Assembly: GCA_963763205.1 (NCBI GenBank)
Contig: CAVXNQ010000022.1
Location: forward strand, 366,221-430,220
DNA length: 64,000 nt
Direction of reading: 5' to 3'
DNA from: DDH964 sp963763205
GTDB lineage: Bacteria; Desulfobacterota; Desulfuromonadia; Desulfuromonadales; DDH964
Below, one piece after another: positions 1 through 9,329 of the stretch; within the stretch, counting starts at the first letter, position 1, and every line of letters begins with the position of its first letter. The notes beneath the pieces were generated by a model that did no database searches, was not told the DNA's origin, and worked only from the letters and a program-made list of their open reading frames with translations. The position numbers and the translations under genes are program-made.

Positions 1-2
1 AA

Positions 3-155
3 GCCCGGGCGTGGAAATCGGCCACGAACGGGCGAGGCCCCTGGTGGAATGCCGGGGCCTCGCACATGAATGAAGCGTATCCGACATCCTTCTTTCGCTA
101 CTTGGGGCTGATCCGCTTGACCGATCAGCACCGCCGCTTTCAGAGCGCTTTGTGA
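3..155 (+). CDS. Group II intron maturase/reverse transcriptase, C-terminal fragment
   Basis: The reading frame enters from the left edge and stops at TGA 153-155, giving about 50 residues. It contains the GPWWNAGASHMNEAYP stretch and a C-terminal RRFQSAL, which match the conserved end of intron-encoded proteins of bacterial group II introns. This part follows the maturase domain and helps bind the intron RNA for splicing and mobility. Catalytic domains lie outside the window. Intron domains V and VI follow within a few bases, as expected when the ORF sits in domain IV. The recognition is from memory of the family; the RNA structure downstream supports it strongly. Confidence 0.8.
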   Translation, partial: ARAWKSATNGRGPWWNAGASHMNEAYPTSFFRYLGLIRLTDQHRRFQSAL

Positions 156-156
156 A

Positions 157-226
157 CCGCCGTGTACGGAACCGTACGCACGGTGGTGTGGGAGGACGGC
201 GGGGGTGACCCCGCCTCCTACCCGAT
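157..226 (+). ncRNA. Group IIC intron 3' end: domains V and VI
   Basis: Bases 157-186 fold as a domain V hairpin: an 8-bp lower stem, a 2-nt bulge on the 3' side, a 4-bp upper stem and a short GAAC loop. A CGC near the base would be the catalytic triad, and CGC is characteristic of class C introns. Bases 187-226 form a GC-rich domain VI hairpin. Its 3' strand (CCTACCC against GGGAGG) leaves one unpaired A about seven bases before the end, which is the expected branch point. The intron should end at ...CCGAT (226). A near-identical copy of the last 44 bases lies at 34271-34314. Confidence 0.78.
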
Positions 227-262
227 GCTGCTACCGGTATTTGACATGCCGGCCGGTTTCGG

Positions 263-1120
263 TCAGATCACCTGCCGATCATCAAGCCCCATCGGGGTGC
301 GGGCCGCATTGGTCCACTCCAGCAACGATCCGTCGAAGAGGCACAGGCTGGCATAACCGACGAGATGGAGCACAAGGTAACCAAAGGCCGCGCGGACACC
401 GGACTGGCAGTAGGGGATGATGGTTTTCTCGCGGACCAGGCCGGCAGCAGCAGCACGATGACGCAGTTCCGCCGGCGGATACAGATGCCGGGCGGCGGCC
501 GGTCCGTCAGCCTCCCGGAGAAAGCAGGTCCAGTCGAGATTGACAGCGTCGGGGATGTGCCCCTGGCGGCGGTTGTCGCTTCGTTCTTCCCCGCAGAACT
601 CGGCGGGACGCCGCGTGTCCCAAAGCACAATGTCGTCTTGGTGGCGCAACTCCATCAGTTCCGGCATCTCGATCCGGAGTTCCGGGTGCGGCAGCGAACG
701 AATGTTGCTGCCGGGCGCCGGTACGGCAGCTGCCGTAGAAACCGGGCAGCCCAGCTCGCACCAACCCTGCCAGCCGCCGTCGAGCAAGCTGATGCCGTTG
801 AGGCCGTAATAGCGGCAGACCCACTAGAAGCGTGCCGCGAACAGCCCGTGCCAGTCGTCGTAGTCCACGTAATGCCGGTCGCGCTGGAGGCCAAGGCGCC
901 GGCAGAAGCCCTGGAACTCCTTCGCGGTGAACAGGTTGGGGGATTTGGCGCCGGCGGCGTTGAAGTCTTTGAGGTGGGGGTGGCCCGGCGTCGCGATGGC
1001 GCCAGGGATATGACCACGGGCGTAGCGTTGCTTGTCCCAGGCGTTTTCGATCACCCCGAGAGCAGGATCGTCAAGATTGCCGCGCAACCACTGCGGGCTG
1101 ACCATTGGTTGAATATTCAT
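263..1120 (-). pseudogene. Two-domain rhodanese (thiosulfate sulfurtransferase) with in-frame TAG
   Basis: A 285-codon frame runs from ATG 1120, preceded by an AAGGGGAAG ribosome site, to 263. It is interrupted only by TAG at 826-824 (codon 99). The N-terminal half has the inactive rhodanese fold (RYARGHIPGA). The C-terminal half has the active-site loop PYCQSGVRAA, whose Cys carries the persulfide. The family transfers sulfur from thiosulfate or mercaptopyruvate to thiophilic acceptors. The TAG falls within LFAARF-stop-WVCRYYG, where relatives usually have Trp-Trp, so a TGG to TAG change is the simplest explanation. Frame is kept on both sides, so this is a point nonsense mutation or a base-call error, not a frameshift. 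Confidence 0.8.
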
Positions 1121-1543
1121 CTTCCCCTTTTTCCGGTGTAAATGCTGTGTTGACTTCCATTCTAACGTCGCCACCTTCGGGCAGACAACGCGGCGGTGCA
1201 ATAGGAGGTTGAACTAGGCGGAATCAGGGGGCAGAAATGTAGGAAGAATTTGTTGTCCGGGAGGTGGCTGAAAACAGGCGCTGTTACATGGCGGATGACA
1301 AGGAAAAGTGGCTCTAGGGGCATAGCTCCCGGAAAGGGGTTTCAGGTATCGAAGCTCCAGCAATCGGACTGATGCCGAAGGGGGGCGCAAGGTCGATGTC
1401 CCTGGTATAAATCTCCTTCCGGGTCCGTTCGGGCGAAGGGTGGGCGACCGGCCGCATTTCCGCGGAGTTGGGAGGTCTAAGCCATTCAGATTTTATAGGT
1501 GCCTCTTGAAGGTCCCTGGGAGGATACATGCAGAGAATGCAGG
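1121..1543. other. Intergenic region with no convincing gene
   Basis: This holds the upstream region of the rhodanese gene and the downstream end of the tlpA-like gene, both on minus. Short open frames here have no homology I recognise and no good ribosome site. I see no clear terminator. Confidence 0.4.
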
Positions 1544-2035
1544 CTATGGACCGGACGTCTCGAGGTAGGTTTGCAGATTGTCCGGAAGGCTGGCTCCATA
1601 GAAACGGACGATGCCCTGCCTGTCGATGATCAGGTTGGTGGGGACGGTAATGACCCCGTAGGAATGGGTAATTCGGCTCGCCTTGTCGAAGACGATGGGG
1701 AAGGTCAGACCATATTTTTTCCTATAAGCATCGGTCTTGCGGGCCGAATCGTTCACTCCCACGTTGATACCGATTACGATGACCTCCTGGTGGCCTGAGC
1801 CCGATGCGATTTCGAGGAGTTTCGGCCATTCCTTTTGACATTGGAAACACCATGTGGCCCAAAAATAGAGCAGCACCGGTCTTTGCCCCCTGAAGTCCGC
1901 CAGATTCAGTTTTTGCCCGTCAAGCGAGATTAAGGAAAAAGCCGGGGCCGCTTTTCCCACCTCCACGCCCCAGGCCGGACCGGCCGAGCACCAGGCTAAA
2001 ACCAGGGTCGCGAGAAGGAATTTAAAGCCCTTCAC
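1544..2035 (-). CDS. TlpA/ResA-like periplasmic thiol-disulfide oxidoreductase
   Basis: About 163 residues with an N-terminal signal segment (residues 1-22, LLATLVLAWCSAGPAWG) followed by a thioredoxin fold of the AhpC/TSA-redoxin type. The redox motif is WCFQC in YFWATWCFQCQKEW, a CxxC active site with unusual Phe-Gln between the cysteines. The cis-Pro loop is visible as GVITVPTNLIID. Proteins of this kind reduce apocytochrome or other periplasmic thiols. The CcdA-like protein encoded directly upstream could supply electrons across the membrane. The start is uncertain: GTG 2035 has a GGGAGG almost touching it, and no ATG is available. Both genes are on minus with about 23 bases between them, so co-transcription is likely. 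Confidence 0.75.
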   Translation of the reverse strand: MKGFKFLLATLVLAWCSAGPAWGVEVGKAAPAFSLISLDGQKLNLADFRGQRPVLLYFWATWCFQCQKEWPKLLEIASGSGHQEVIVIGINVGVNDSARKTDAYRKKYGLTFPIVFDKASRITHSYGVITVPTNLIIDRQGIVRFYGASLPDNLQTYLETSGP

Positions 2036-2058
2036 CCTCCCGTATCTTTTTCTGTGAG

Positions 2059-2766
2059 CTATGACCACAATTGTCCTGCTTTGAATAAGAAGTACTCGCC
2101 AAGAGCGAGCATCAGGAACCCGAGGATTTTTTTCATCCACACCATCCACTTGCCGGGCTTGGGAAGAGTCGTGAGCAGACCCGAAAATGTCCCGGCAACG
2201 AGCAGGAGAAGCCCCATGCCCAGCGCGAAGGCGAACAGAAGAATCCCGCCAAACAATGCGCTCTGGCGCGTGCCGACATAAGTGAGGAGAATTCCCAAGG
2301 CCGGAGTGGCGCAGGGAGAGGCGATAAGTCCTGAAACGGCGCCGACAAGAAAGGCTCCGAGCAGCCCCTTTTTCTTGGTTTTCCTGGAGTGCGGGGAGGG
2401 CAGCGTCGGCAGGGAGATGACCTCCAACTGGTTGAGGCCGAGAAGGATGACGATATTGGCCACGACCAATTGGGCCCAGGGATTGGTGCTGATCTGGCCG
2501 AACAGGCTGCCGGTAAGCCCTGCAAAGACACCCAGTGCAGCATAGACCAAGGCCATGCCCACGACATAGGACAGAGACAGGAAAAAGGCCTTGAGCCGCT
2601 TCTTTTCCCCCAGGCTTCTGGCGCCAATATACGTGGAGACAATGGGAAAGAGGGGGTAGACACAGGGAGAAAGACTCACCAAAACTCCCCCACCGAAAGC
2701 GGCTGCAATGGCCATATAGGGGGAACTCCCCAGATAAACTTCCATCCCCTTCACAATATTCAGCAC
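2059..2766 (-). CDS. ccdA: CcdA/DsbD-type transmembrane electron transporter
   Basis: A 235-residue integral membrane protein with about six hydrophobic segments. It has the paired proline-cysteine motifs of the DsbD transmembrane family, SPCVYP near residue 33 and SPCATP near residue 150. These cysteines relay reducing equivalents from cytoplasmic thioredoxin to periplasmic thiol proteins. The partner is probably the TlpA-like protein encoded just downstream on the same strand. The pair fits cytochrome c maturation, which suits a window with many c-type cytochromes. The symbol follows the small CcdA form because no fused periplasmic domains are present. Confidence 0.82.
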   Translation of the reverse strand: MLNIVKGMEVYLGSSPYMAIAAAFGGGVLVSLSPCVYPLFPIVSTYIGARSLGEKKRLKAFFLSLSYVVGMALVYAALGVFAGLTGSLFGQISTNPWAQLVVANIVILLGLNQLEVISLPTLPSPHSRKTKKKGLLGAFLVGAVSGLIASPCATPALGILLTYVGTRQSALFGGILLFAFALGMGLLLLVAGTFSGLLTTLPKPGKWMVWMKKILGFLMLALGEYFLFKAGQLWS

Positions 2767-3161
2767 TTCCCGCCCCCATTACGGAAAGTGGCCACGGTAG
2801 TCTGGTCCCATGGTTGGTAACGCCCCAACCCTTTTCCGGCCGGGCCGGGGAATCCAACCTGGCTTGACAAAGGGGGAGCAGGATGTAGGCTGTTTTTATT
2901 CATGTAAAACAATAGCATATCTCATTTTAAATGGCATAAATCCTAACTCATTTGGGAATAGTTTCCGACACCACTCCGGCTTGGACCCGTCACCAAAAAA
3001 TGGAGGGACTACCGGCCCTTTTTGAATAGGGAATACTTCTGGGCGCACCGAGACCGTTCGTCCGCATTTCGAAGAGACGAGACGGCCTCTGCTATTTGTT
3101 TTTTTAGCCTACTCCATGAAGTCCCTGGTCCCTAACGACTAACCCAAAGGAGGAGTGAACG
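2767..3161 (+). promoter_or_regulatory. Upstream region of the formate dehydrogenase operon
   Basis: A gene-free region between the divergent ccdA and fdnG genes. It includes an AT-rich tract at about 2895-2960 that could hold promoters, and a T-rich run near 3098-3104. The fdnG ribosome site is AAAGGAGG at about 3147-3154. I could not identify a clear sigma-54 or sigma-70 promoter. Confidence 0.35.
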
Positions 3162-6100
3162 ATGGAACTTACCAGACGCGGATTCCTCAAGGTGTCGGGA
3201 GGCGCGGTGGCTGCTTCGGTCCTGGGCGTGGGCCTGAAGCCCGCCCAGGCCTACGCTCAGCCGTTGGCCATCCAATATGCCAGGGAAACCCTCACCATCT
3301 GTCCCTACTGCGCCGTCGGCTGCGGCATCATCGTCCATACCCGCGGCGGCGAGGTGATCAATACCGAGGGGGACCCCGATCACGTCATCAACCGGGGAAC
3401 CCTATGCAGTAAAGGAGCAGCCCTCTATCAACTGCGCCACAACGAAAAACGCCTTACCGAGCCGATGTACCGGGCCAAAGGGGCCAAGGAGTGGAAGACG
3501 GTCTCTTGGGATTGGGCCCTCGACCAGATCGCGCGCAGGGTCAAGGACACCCGCGACGCCAGCTTCATGGCAAAGAACGCCAAGGGGCAGACGGTCAACC
3601 GCACCGACGCCATCGCCTCGGTCGGCAGCGCGGCGCTCGACAACGAAGAATGCTACCTGTTCCAGAAGATGCTGCGCAGCTGGGGCCTGGTGTACATCGA
3701 ACACCAGGCGCGAATATGACACTCCGCCACGGTTGCCAGTTTGGCAGACCACCTTCGGCCGCGGCGCAATGACCAACCACTGGATCGATATCCGCAATGC
3801 GGACGTGATCCTGATCATGGGCTCCAATGCCGCGGAAAACCACCCCATCTCCTTCCGATACGTCCTGGAAGCCAAGGACCACGGCGCCAAGGTGCTCAGC
3901 GTCGACCCGCGCTTCACCCGCACCAGCGCCAGGGCGGATATCTATGCCCCCCTGCGGTCGGGTACCGATATCGCTTTCCTTGGCGGGATGATCAACTACA
4001 TCCTCGAGAACAATCTGCATCACGAAGAGTACCTGCGTCTGCACACCAACGCGACCTTCCTGGTCAACCCCGCGTTCAAGATGCCCGGCGAGCTGGACGG
4101 CCTCTTCTCCGGCTACGATCCGAAAAAGCGCAGCTACGATACAACGACCTGGAGCTTCCAGCGCGACGCCGGCGGGGTTCCCAAGTCGGACCCGGCCATG
4201 CAGGATCCGAACTGCGTCTTCCAGCTGCTGAAAAAGCAATTCTCCCGCTACACCCCCGAAGTGGTCTCCGACATCACCGGCACCCCCATGGAGAAACTGC
4301 TGGAGGTCTACAAGACTTACGGCGCGACCGGCCAACCCGGCAAGGCGGCGACCATCATGTACGCCATGGGTTGGACCCAGCATACCGTCGGCACCCAGAA
4401 TATCCGGACCATGGCCATCATCCAGCTGCTGCTGGGCAACATCGGCGTGGCCGGCGGCGGGGTCAACGCCCTGCGCGGCGAGTCCAACGTGCAGGGATCC
4501 ACCGACCACTGCCTGCTCTTCCACATCCTGCCCGGCTACCTGCCGACCCCGAAGGCGAGCTTGCCGGATCTGGCCACCTACATCGAAAAGACCACGCCGA
4601 CGACCAACGATCCCTTGAGCGCCAACTGGTGGGGCAACCGCGGCAAGTACATCACCTCGCTGCTGCGGGCCCACTTCGACAGCGCGCCTGACCGCGGAGG
4701 AAGAGTTCGGCTATCGAGCTGCTGCCGAAACTCGACGACGGCCAGAATGCCTCCTGGCTGATGCTCTTCGACCGCATGTTCAAGGGCAGGTTCAAGGGCT
4801 TCTTCGCCTGGGGCCAGAACCCGGCCTGTTCGGGGAGCAACGCCAACAAGGTGCGCAAGGCCCTGGCCAAGCTCGACTGGATGGTGGCGGTCAACCTGTT
4901 CGACAACGAAACCGCCTCCTTCTGGAAAGGGCCGGGGCATGGACCCGGCGAAGGTCAACACCGAGGTCTTCTTCCTGCCCGGTCGCCGCCTCCTTCGAGA
5001 AGGAAGGGAGCATCACCAACTCCGGCCGCTGGGCCCAGTGGCGCTACAAGGCGGTGAAGCCGCTGGGCGAATCGCCTGCCCGATTCGGAGATCGATGAAC
5101 GAGCTCTATTTCCGGGTCCGGCGAACTTTACGCGAAAGAAGGGGGCGCCTTCCCCGAGCCGATCCTCAAGCTCAGCCTGGGATTACGGCTTCAAGATGCT
5201 CGACGGCAAGATCACGCAGCTCGACATCCACGCCGTGGCCAAGGAGATCAACGGCTATTTCCTGGAGGACAAGGAGATCAAGGGGACCCTCTACAAGAAG
5301 GGCGACTCTGGTCCCCTCCTTTGCCTTCCTGCAGGACGACGGCTCCACCTCTTCGGGCAACTGGCTCTACTGCAACAGCTACACGGAAAAGGGGAACAAC
5401 ATGGCCCGGCGCAGCCACAAGGACCCGAGCGGCATCGGCCTCTACCCCGAGTGGTCCTGGTGCTGGCCGGTCAACCGGCGCATCATCTACAACCGCGCTT
5501 CGGTCGATGCCAACGGCCGGCCCTGGGACCCGAAGCGCACCGGTCATCTGGTGGACCGGCAGCGGCTGGAAAGGGGATGTGCCCGACGGCGGCTGGCCGC
5601 CTCTGTCCCAGGCCAGGGACCAAAAAATCGTTCATCATGCTCCCCGACGGTGTCGCCTCGATCTTCGGCCCCGGCATGAAGGAAGGACCCTTCCCCGAGC
5701 ACTACGAACCCCTCGAATGCCCGATCGAGAAGAATCCCCTCTCCGGCACCAGGAACAATCCGGTCGATGAAGCTCTTCTACGACAGGGACCAGGAATCTC
5801 CGGAGGATGTCTTCTACTCCTGCGACATGCGCTACCCGTTCGTCGCCACCACCTACCGGGTCACCGAGCACTGGCAGACCGGGGTCATGACCCGCAACAC
5901 CCCCTGGCTGCTGGAGATGCAGCCGCACCTGTTCGTCGAGATGAGCCCCGAGCTGGCCAAGGACAAGGGGATCAAGAGCGGCGACATGTGCAAGGTCTCC
6001 TCGGGGCGCGGCAGCGTCGAGGCGGTGGCCATCGTCACCGAGCGTTTCCGCCCCTTCAAGGTCCAGGGCACCACCATCCATCAGGTCGGTCTTCCCTGGT

Positions 6101-6228
6101 GCTACGGCTGGAGCACCCCCAACGTCGGCGACAGCGCCAATCTGCTGACCCCGACCATCGGGGACGCCAATACCATGATCCCGGAAACCAAGGCGTTCAT
6201 GGTCAACGTCGAGAAAATAAGGGGGGTG
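3162..6228 (+). CDS. fdnG: Formate dehydrogenase alpha subunit, selenocysteine type (frameshifted in this sequence)
   Basis: Catalytic Mo/W-bisPGD subunit oxidising formate to CO2. It starts at ATG 3162 behind AAAGGAGG with a twin-arginine signal (TRRGFLKVSGG), so it is exported. A 4Fe-4S site follows: CPYCAVGC with a later LCSKGA. The frame runs to TGA 3717-3719 in the context EHQARI-TGA-HSATVASLA, the selenocysteine position of FdnG-type enzymes (residue 186). After it the match continues as TFGRGAMTNHWIDIRNADV in a frame shifted by one base near 3745. Further shifts lie near 4690, 4940-5100, 5310, 5560-5640 and 5760. The C-terminal domain reads clearly from 5767 to NVEKIRG. Such dense indels in an operon with healthy partners suggest sequencing error. 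The stop near 6228 assumes one G too many in the run before GATGAGCG. Confidence 0.9.
3731..3750 (+). promoter_or_regulatory. Candidate SECIS hairpin for fdnG selenocysteine
   Basis: Eleven bases after the in-frame TGA (3717-3719), GGUUGCCA (3731-3738) pairs with UGGC-A-GACC (3742-3750) through eight pairs with one bulged A and one G-U. The loop is GUU. The loop G lies 20 bases after the UGA, inside the 16-37 base range used by bacterial SECIS elements bound by SelB. Confidence 0.6.
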
Positions 6229-6235
6229 ATGAGCG

Positions 6236-7006
6236 ATGGCACGCAAAGCATTTTTGATCGATACCACCCGCTGCACCGCCTGCCGTGGCTGTCAGGTGGC
6301 CTGCAAACAGTGGAACAAGCTCGCCAGCCGAAGCGACGGTCAACCGGGGGAGCTATGAAAACCCGCCGGACCTGACCCCGCACCTGTACAACCAGATCCA
6401 TTTCATCGAACAGGAACAGGGGACGACTTGCAGCTGGCTTTTTCTCAACAAACGTTGCATGCACTGCGCCGATGCCGGCTGCGTCAAGGTCTGCCCTTCG
6501 GCCGGGGCGCTCTACCACACCAAGGAAGGGCTGGTCGCCTACAACCAGGAGAAGTGCATCGACTGCCAATACTGCGTCAACGGCTGTCCCTTCGACGTGC
6601 CCCGTTATGATGAACAGGAAAAGGTCACCAAGTGTCATGCCTGCTTCGACCGGGTCGCCGAACGGTCTGCTGCCGGCCTGCGTCAAGGCCTGCCCGACCG
6701 GAACCCTGCAGTTCGGTGACCGTGACCAACTTGATCGCCAAGGCCAAGGCGACCGGCAAAAGCTCTACGGCGAAAATGATCTCAACGGCCTGGGTGTCCT
6801 CTACCTGCTCGGTACCAAACCTGGCGATCTACCGGTTGCCGGAAAATCCGGCGATCCCGGCCTCGATTTTTCTTTGGAAGGACGTCATCAAGCCGCTGGG
6901 CATTTTCGGCTTCTGGGGCGCGGTCGGTGCCGCCCTGCTGCATTACGTGACGGTCGGCCCCAAGCGACTTGATGAAGAAGAACCCCAGGGAAAGGGAGGT
7001 GAATGA
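6236..7006 (+). CDS. fdnH: Formate dehydrogenase beta subunit, 4Fe-4S ferredoxin type (frameshifted)
   Basis: Electron-transfer subunit carrying four 4Fe-4S clusters. It begins at ATG 6236 with ARKAFLIDTTRCTACRGCQVACKQW. Further cysteine clusters are RCMHCADAGCVKVCP, KCIDCQYCVNGCPFDVP, KCHACFDRV and LLPACVKACPTG. The last about 40 residues contain one hydrophobic helix (PLGIFGFWGAVGAALLHYV), which anchors the subunit to the membrane as in FdnH. Frame changes are needed near 6340, 6660 and 6720. ATG 6236 overlaps or nearly abuts the end of fdnG, and the stop overlaps the next gene, so the three subunits are translationally coupled. Confidence 0.88.
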
Positions 7007-7008
7007 TC

Positions 7009-7622
7009 ATGGCCCAACAATATGTCGATCGCTTCAACACCGTCGAACGGGTGTTGCATTGGATCGTGGCCATCTCTTTCTTTGTCCTTCTGCTCTCCGG
7101 TCTGGGGCTGTTCTCCCGGACCTTCTTCAGCTATTTCGCCCTCTTCGGCGGTCCGCAGCATGGGATTCTCTTCCACAAGGGGGCCGGCATCGTATTCCTG
7201 GTCTCCTCGGTCCTTCTCTTTATCCGCCTTTTCCCGGCAGAACCTGCCATTTCGATGAGGACGATCGCAAATGGTTCGCCGCCTGCGGTGGCTATCTCTC
7301 GCGCAAGGGGAAGGAGATTCCCCAGGGGAAATTCAACGCCGGCCAGAAGATGTTCGGCATCTTCGCCTTCGTGGCGACCCTGGTGATGGGGGCCACCGGG
7401 CTGGTGATCTGGAACGCTGCCACCCTGGAGCGCACGGTGACCAGGTTCTCCTTGATGTTCCACGGGCTGTTCTTCGTCCTGTTCATGATGGGAGTCATCG
7501 TCCATATCTACCTCGCCTCCATCGGCAACCCCGGCACCCTGGAGGGGATGCTCTGGGGGCAGGTGAAGAAGGATCTGGGCCAGAAAACACGCCACAAGTG
7601 GTACCGGGACGTGAGCAAATAA
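7009..7622 (+). CDS. fdnI: Formate dehydrogenase gamma subunit, cytochrome b (frameshifted)
   Basis: Membrane cytochrome b that passes electrons from FdnH to the quinone pool. Hydrophobic segments are visible at VLHWIVAISFFVLLLSGLG, IVFLVSSVLLFI, MFGIFAFVATLVMGATGLV and GLFFVLFMMGVIVHIYLAS. Histidines suited to heme b ligation lie in ERVLHWIV, LFHKGAG, MFHGLFF and VIVHIYL. A one-base shift near 7250 separates the two halves (FPAEPA... then FDEDDRKWFAA). The GGAGG at 6996-7000 suits ATG 7009; ATG 7003, overlapping the fdnH stop, is the alternative. Confidence 0.86.
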
Positions 7623-7658
7623 GGACCTGGAGCCGCAGCTGACAGAAGGGGGAGAACC

Positions 7659-8252
7659 ATGAAACGGTTGTTGTTCGCCTTTCTCCTTGCAGCCCTATGG
7701 GGGGCGGTGGTTCAGGCCGAGAACCGTGTTCAGGTTCCCCTGGGGGATTCCCCGACCCTGGGACCGGCCGATGCGCCGGTCACCATGATCGAATTCATCG
7801 ATTTCCAATGACCCCATTGTCAAGCGGCCGGTCCGGTCGTGCAGCAGGTTCTGCGGGAATACCAGGGGAAGATCCGGTTTGTTATCAAGCATTACCCTTA
7901 TCGCTACCGGCATTTTTCTTACCTGGCCGCCCAGGCGGCGGAAGCCGCCAAGGCCCAGGGGAAATTCTGGGCCATGCACGATATCATGCTGCAGACCAAA
8001 AAGCTCGACCGGGAAAGCCTGATCGAGCATGCCAAAACCATCGGCCTGGATGTGCCACGCTTTACCCAAGCGCTGGACAGCCAAAAATATCTGAAACGGG
8101 TAGAGCAGGACGTGGCCCTGGCGCAGAGTCTCGACTTTTACCAGACGCCGACCTTCGTCATCAACGGGCGGGTCTTGGTGGGTGATCGACCCATTGAAAA
8201 ATTCCGGGAATACATCGACCAAGCCCTCAAGGACCAAAAGGCCAAGCCATGA
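7659..8252 (+). CDS. DsbA-like thiol:disulfide oxidoreductase, probable selenoprotein (in-frame TGA at active site)
   Basis: One continuous 197-codon frame from ATG 7659 (ribosome site GGGGGAGA) to 8252, interrupted only by TGA 7809-7811 at codon 51. Residues 1-20 form a signal peptide (RLLFAFLLAALWGAVVQA). The TGA lies in TMIEFIDFQ-TGA-PHCQAAGP, the position of the first Cys of the CPHC motif of DsbA-like proteins, so the motif would be U-P-H-C. The rest is a clean DsbA fold with cis-Pro loop QTPTFVINGRVLVG. No frameshift is needed, and a SECIS-like hairpin follows. The upstream neighbour is a selenocysteine formate dehydrogenase, so the host must decode Sec. The ATGA overlap with the next gene puts it in the fdn operon. 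A TGC to TGA sequencing error is the alternative. Confidence 0.85.
7824..7840 (+). promoter_or_regulatory. SECIS hairpin candidate in the DsbA-like gene
   Basis: CGGCC (7825-7829) pairs with GGUCG (7835-7839), extended by a G-U at 7824/7840, around the five-base loop GGUCC. The loop G lies 19 bases after UGA 7809-7811. A GGU-containing apical loop is the hallmark of the E. coli fdhF SECIS recognised by SelB. Confidence 0.72.
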
Positions 8253-9310
8253 TGATCCGCATTCTTTTCGGGTTCAGCCTTCTGTTGGGTGGTGTTTGGT
8301 GTGCCATGGCGACTGCCGGCGAGATGAAACTGCCGGGAAGACTCCCCTCCCTGCTCCCTCCGGATGCCAAGCGGGCCGAGCTCGGGCGCGACCTGTTCTT
8401 CGACCGGCGGCTGTCCGGCGACGGGACCATGAGTTGTGCTGCCTGCCATATCCCGGAAGAATCATTTGCCGACAGCCAGCCCCTGTCGGGCGCGTACCCG
8501 ACCAACAAGCATTGGCGGCACACCCAGAGCCTGATCAACGTAGCCTACCTGCAGACGTTTTTCTGGGACGGACGCAGCTACAGCCTGGAAGACCAGGTCA
8601 AGGGAGTCATTCATTCCTCCTTCGAAATGAACCTCAACCTCGATTATTTGGTAGCCAAACTGCGGGAGATCCCGGAATACAAAAAATTATTTATTCAGGC
8701 CTTCGGTGGGGAGCCGACCCGGGAGAACATTGCCGCCGCCCTGGCCGAATTCGAGCGGACCCTGGTGGTCAACGACTCTCCCTTCGACCGCTATCTGGCT
8801 GGAGACAAGAAGGCTCTCAGCGACAGCGCTCTTCGGGGGGCCAGGATCTTTTTCGGCGAGCGCGGCGGGTGTTCGCGCTGCCACAGCGGGCCGTTGCTTT
8901 CCGACCAGAGGTTTCACAACATCGGTGTCGGTGAAACGCCTGATCTTCGCAACGACCCCCAGCGGCGGGCTACCCGCAACTTCTTCCTCGGAGAAATGGG
9001 AGTGGCGCCGATGGATCGGGATCCCGGCCGCTTTGCGGTCACCAAAAATCCCGCCGACCTGGGAGCCTTCCGCACCCCCCCCTTGCGTCAGGTCGCCGAG
9101 ACCGCTCCCTACATGCACAACGGCAGTCTGAAGACCTTGGAAGAGGTCATCGACTTCTACAATCGCGGAGGGGGAGACGATCCGAACAAGTCCAAGCTGA
9201 TCCGCTCGTTGAACCTGTCCGAGCAGGAAAAGGCGGACCTGATTGCTTTTCTCCGAAGCCTTTCCGGCACATTGCCCGAGGTGAAGGCCCCCCCGCCACC
9301 GGGGTATTAA
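8249..9310 (+). CDS. Diheme cytochrome c peroxidase (CCP/MauG family)
   Basis: A 353-residue periplasmic protein with an N-terminal signal (to about residue 24, GVWCAMATAGE) and two c-type heme sites, CAACH (about residue 70) and CSRCH (about residue 210). Between and after them are family motifs such as FFWDGRSYSLEDQV, FERTLVVNDSPFDRY and FRTPPLRQVAETAPYMHNGS. These enzymes reduce hydrogen peroxide to water using cytochrome c electrons. The start overlaps the stop of the DsbA-like gene (ATGA), and fdhE follows 19 bases later. It therefore seems to protect, or take electrons from, the formate dehydrogenase system. The C-terminal PPPPGY tail is unremarkable. Confidence 0.92.
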   Translation: MMIRILFGFSLLLGGVWCAMATAGEMKLPGRLPSLLPPDAKRAELGRDLFFDRRLSGDGTMSCAACHIPEESFADSQPLSGAYPTNKHWRHTQSLINVAYLQTFFWDGRSYSLEDQVKGVIHSSFEMNLNLDYLVAKLREIPEYKKLFIQAFGGEPTRENIAAALAEFERTLVVNDSPFDRYLAGDKKALSDSALRGARIFFGERGGCSRCHSGPLLSDQRFHNIGVGETPDLRNDPQRRATRNFFLGEMGVAPMDRDPGRFAVTKNPADLGAFRTPPLRQVAETAPYMHNGSLKTLEEVIDFYNRGGGDDPNKSKLIRSLNLSEQEKADLIAFLRSLSGTLPEVKAPPPPGY

Positions 9311-9329
9311 AACCTACAAGGAGGAACCT

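Noticed and set aside
162..356. 64-codon open frame starting in the intron 3' end
   Set aside because: It overlaps domains V and VI of the group II intron and has no protein-like features.
824..826. TAG in the rhodanese gene as a recoded (pyrrolysine) codon
   Set aside because: The position is a conserved Trp and no pyl genes or other in-frame TAG codons are seen; a point mutation or error is simpler.
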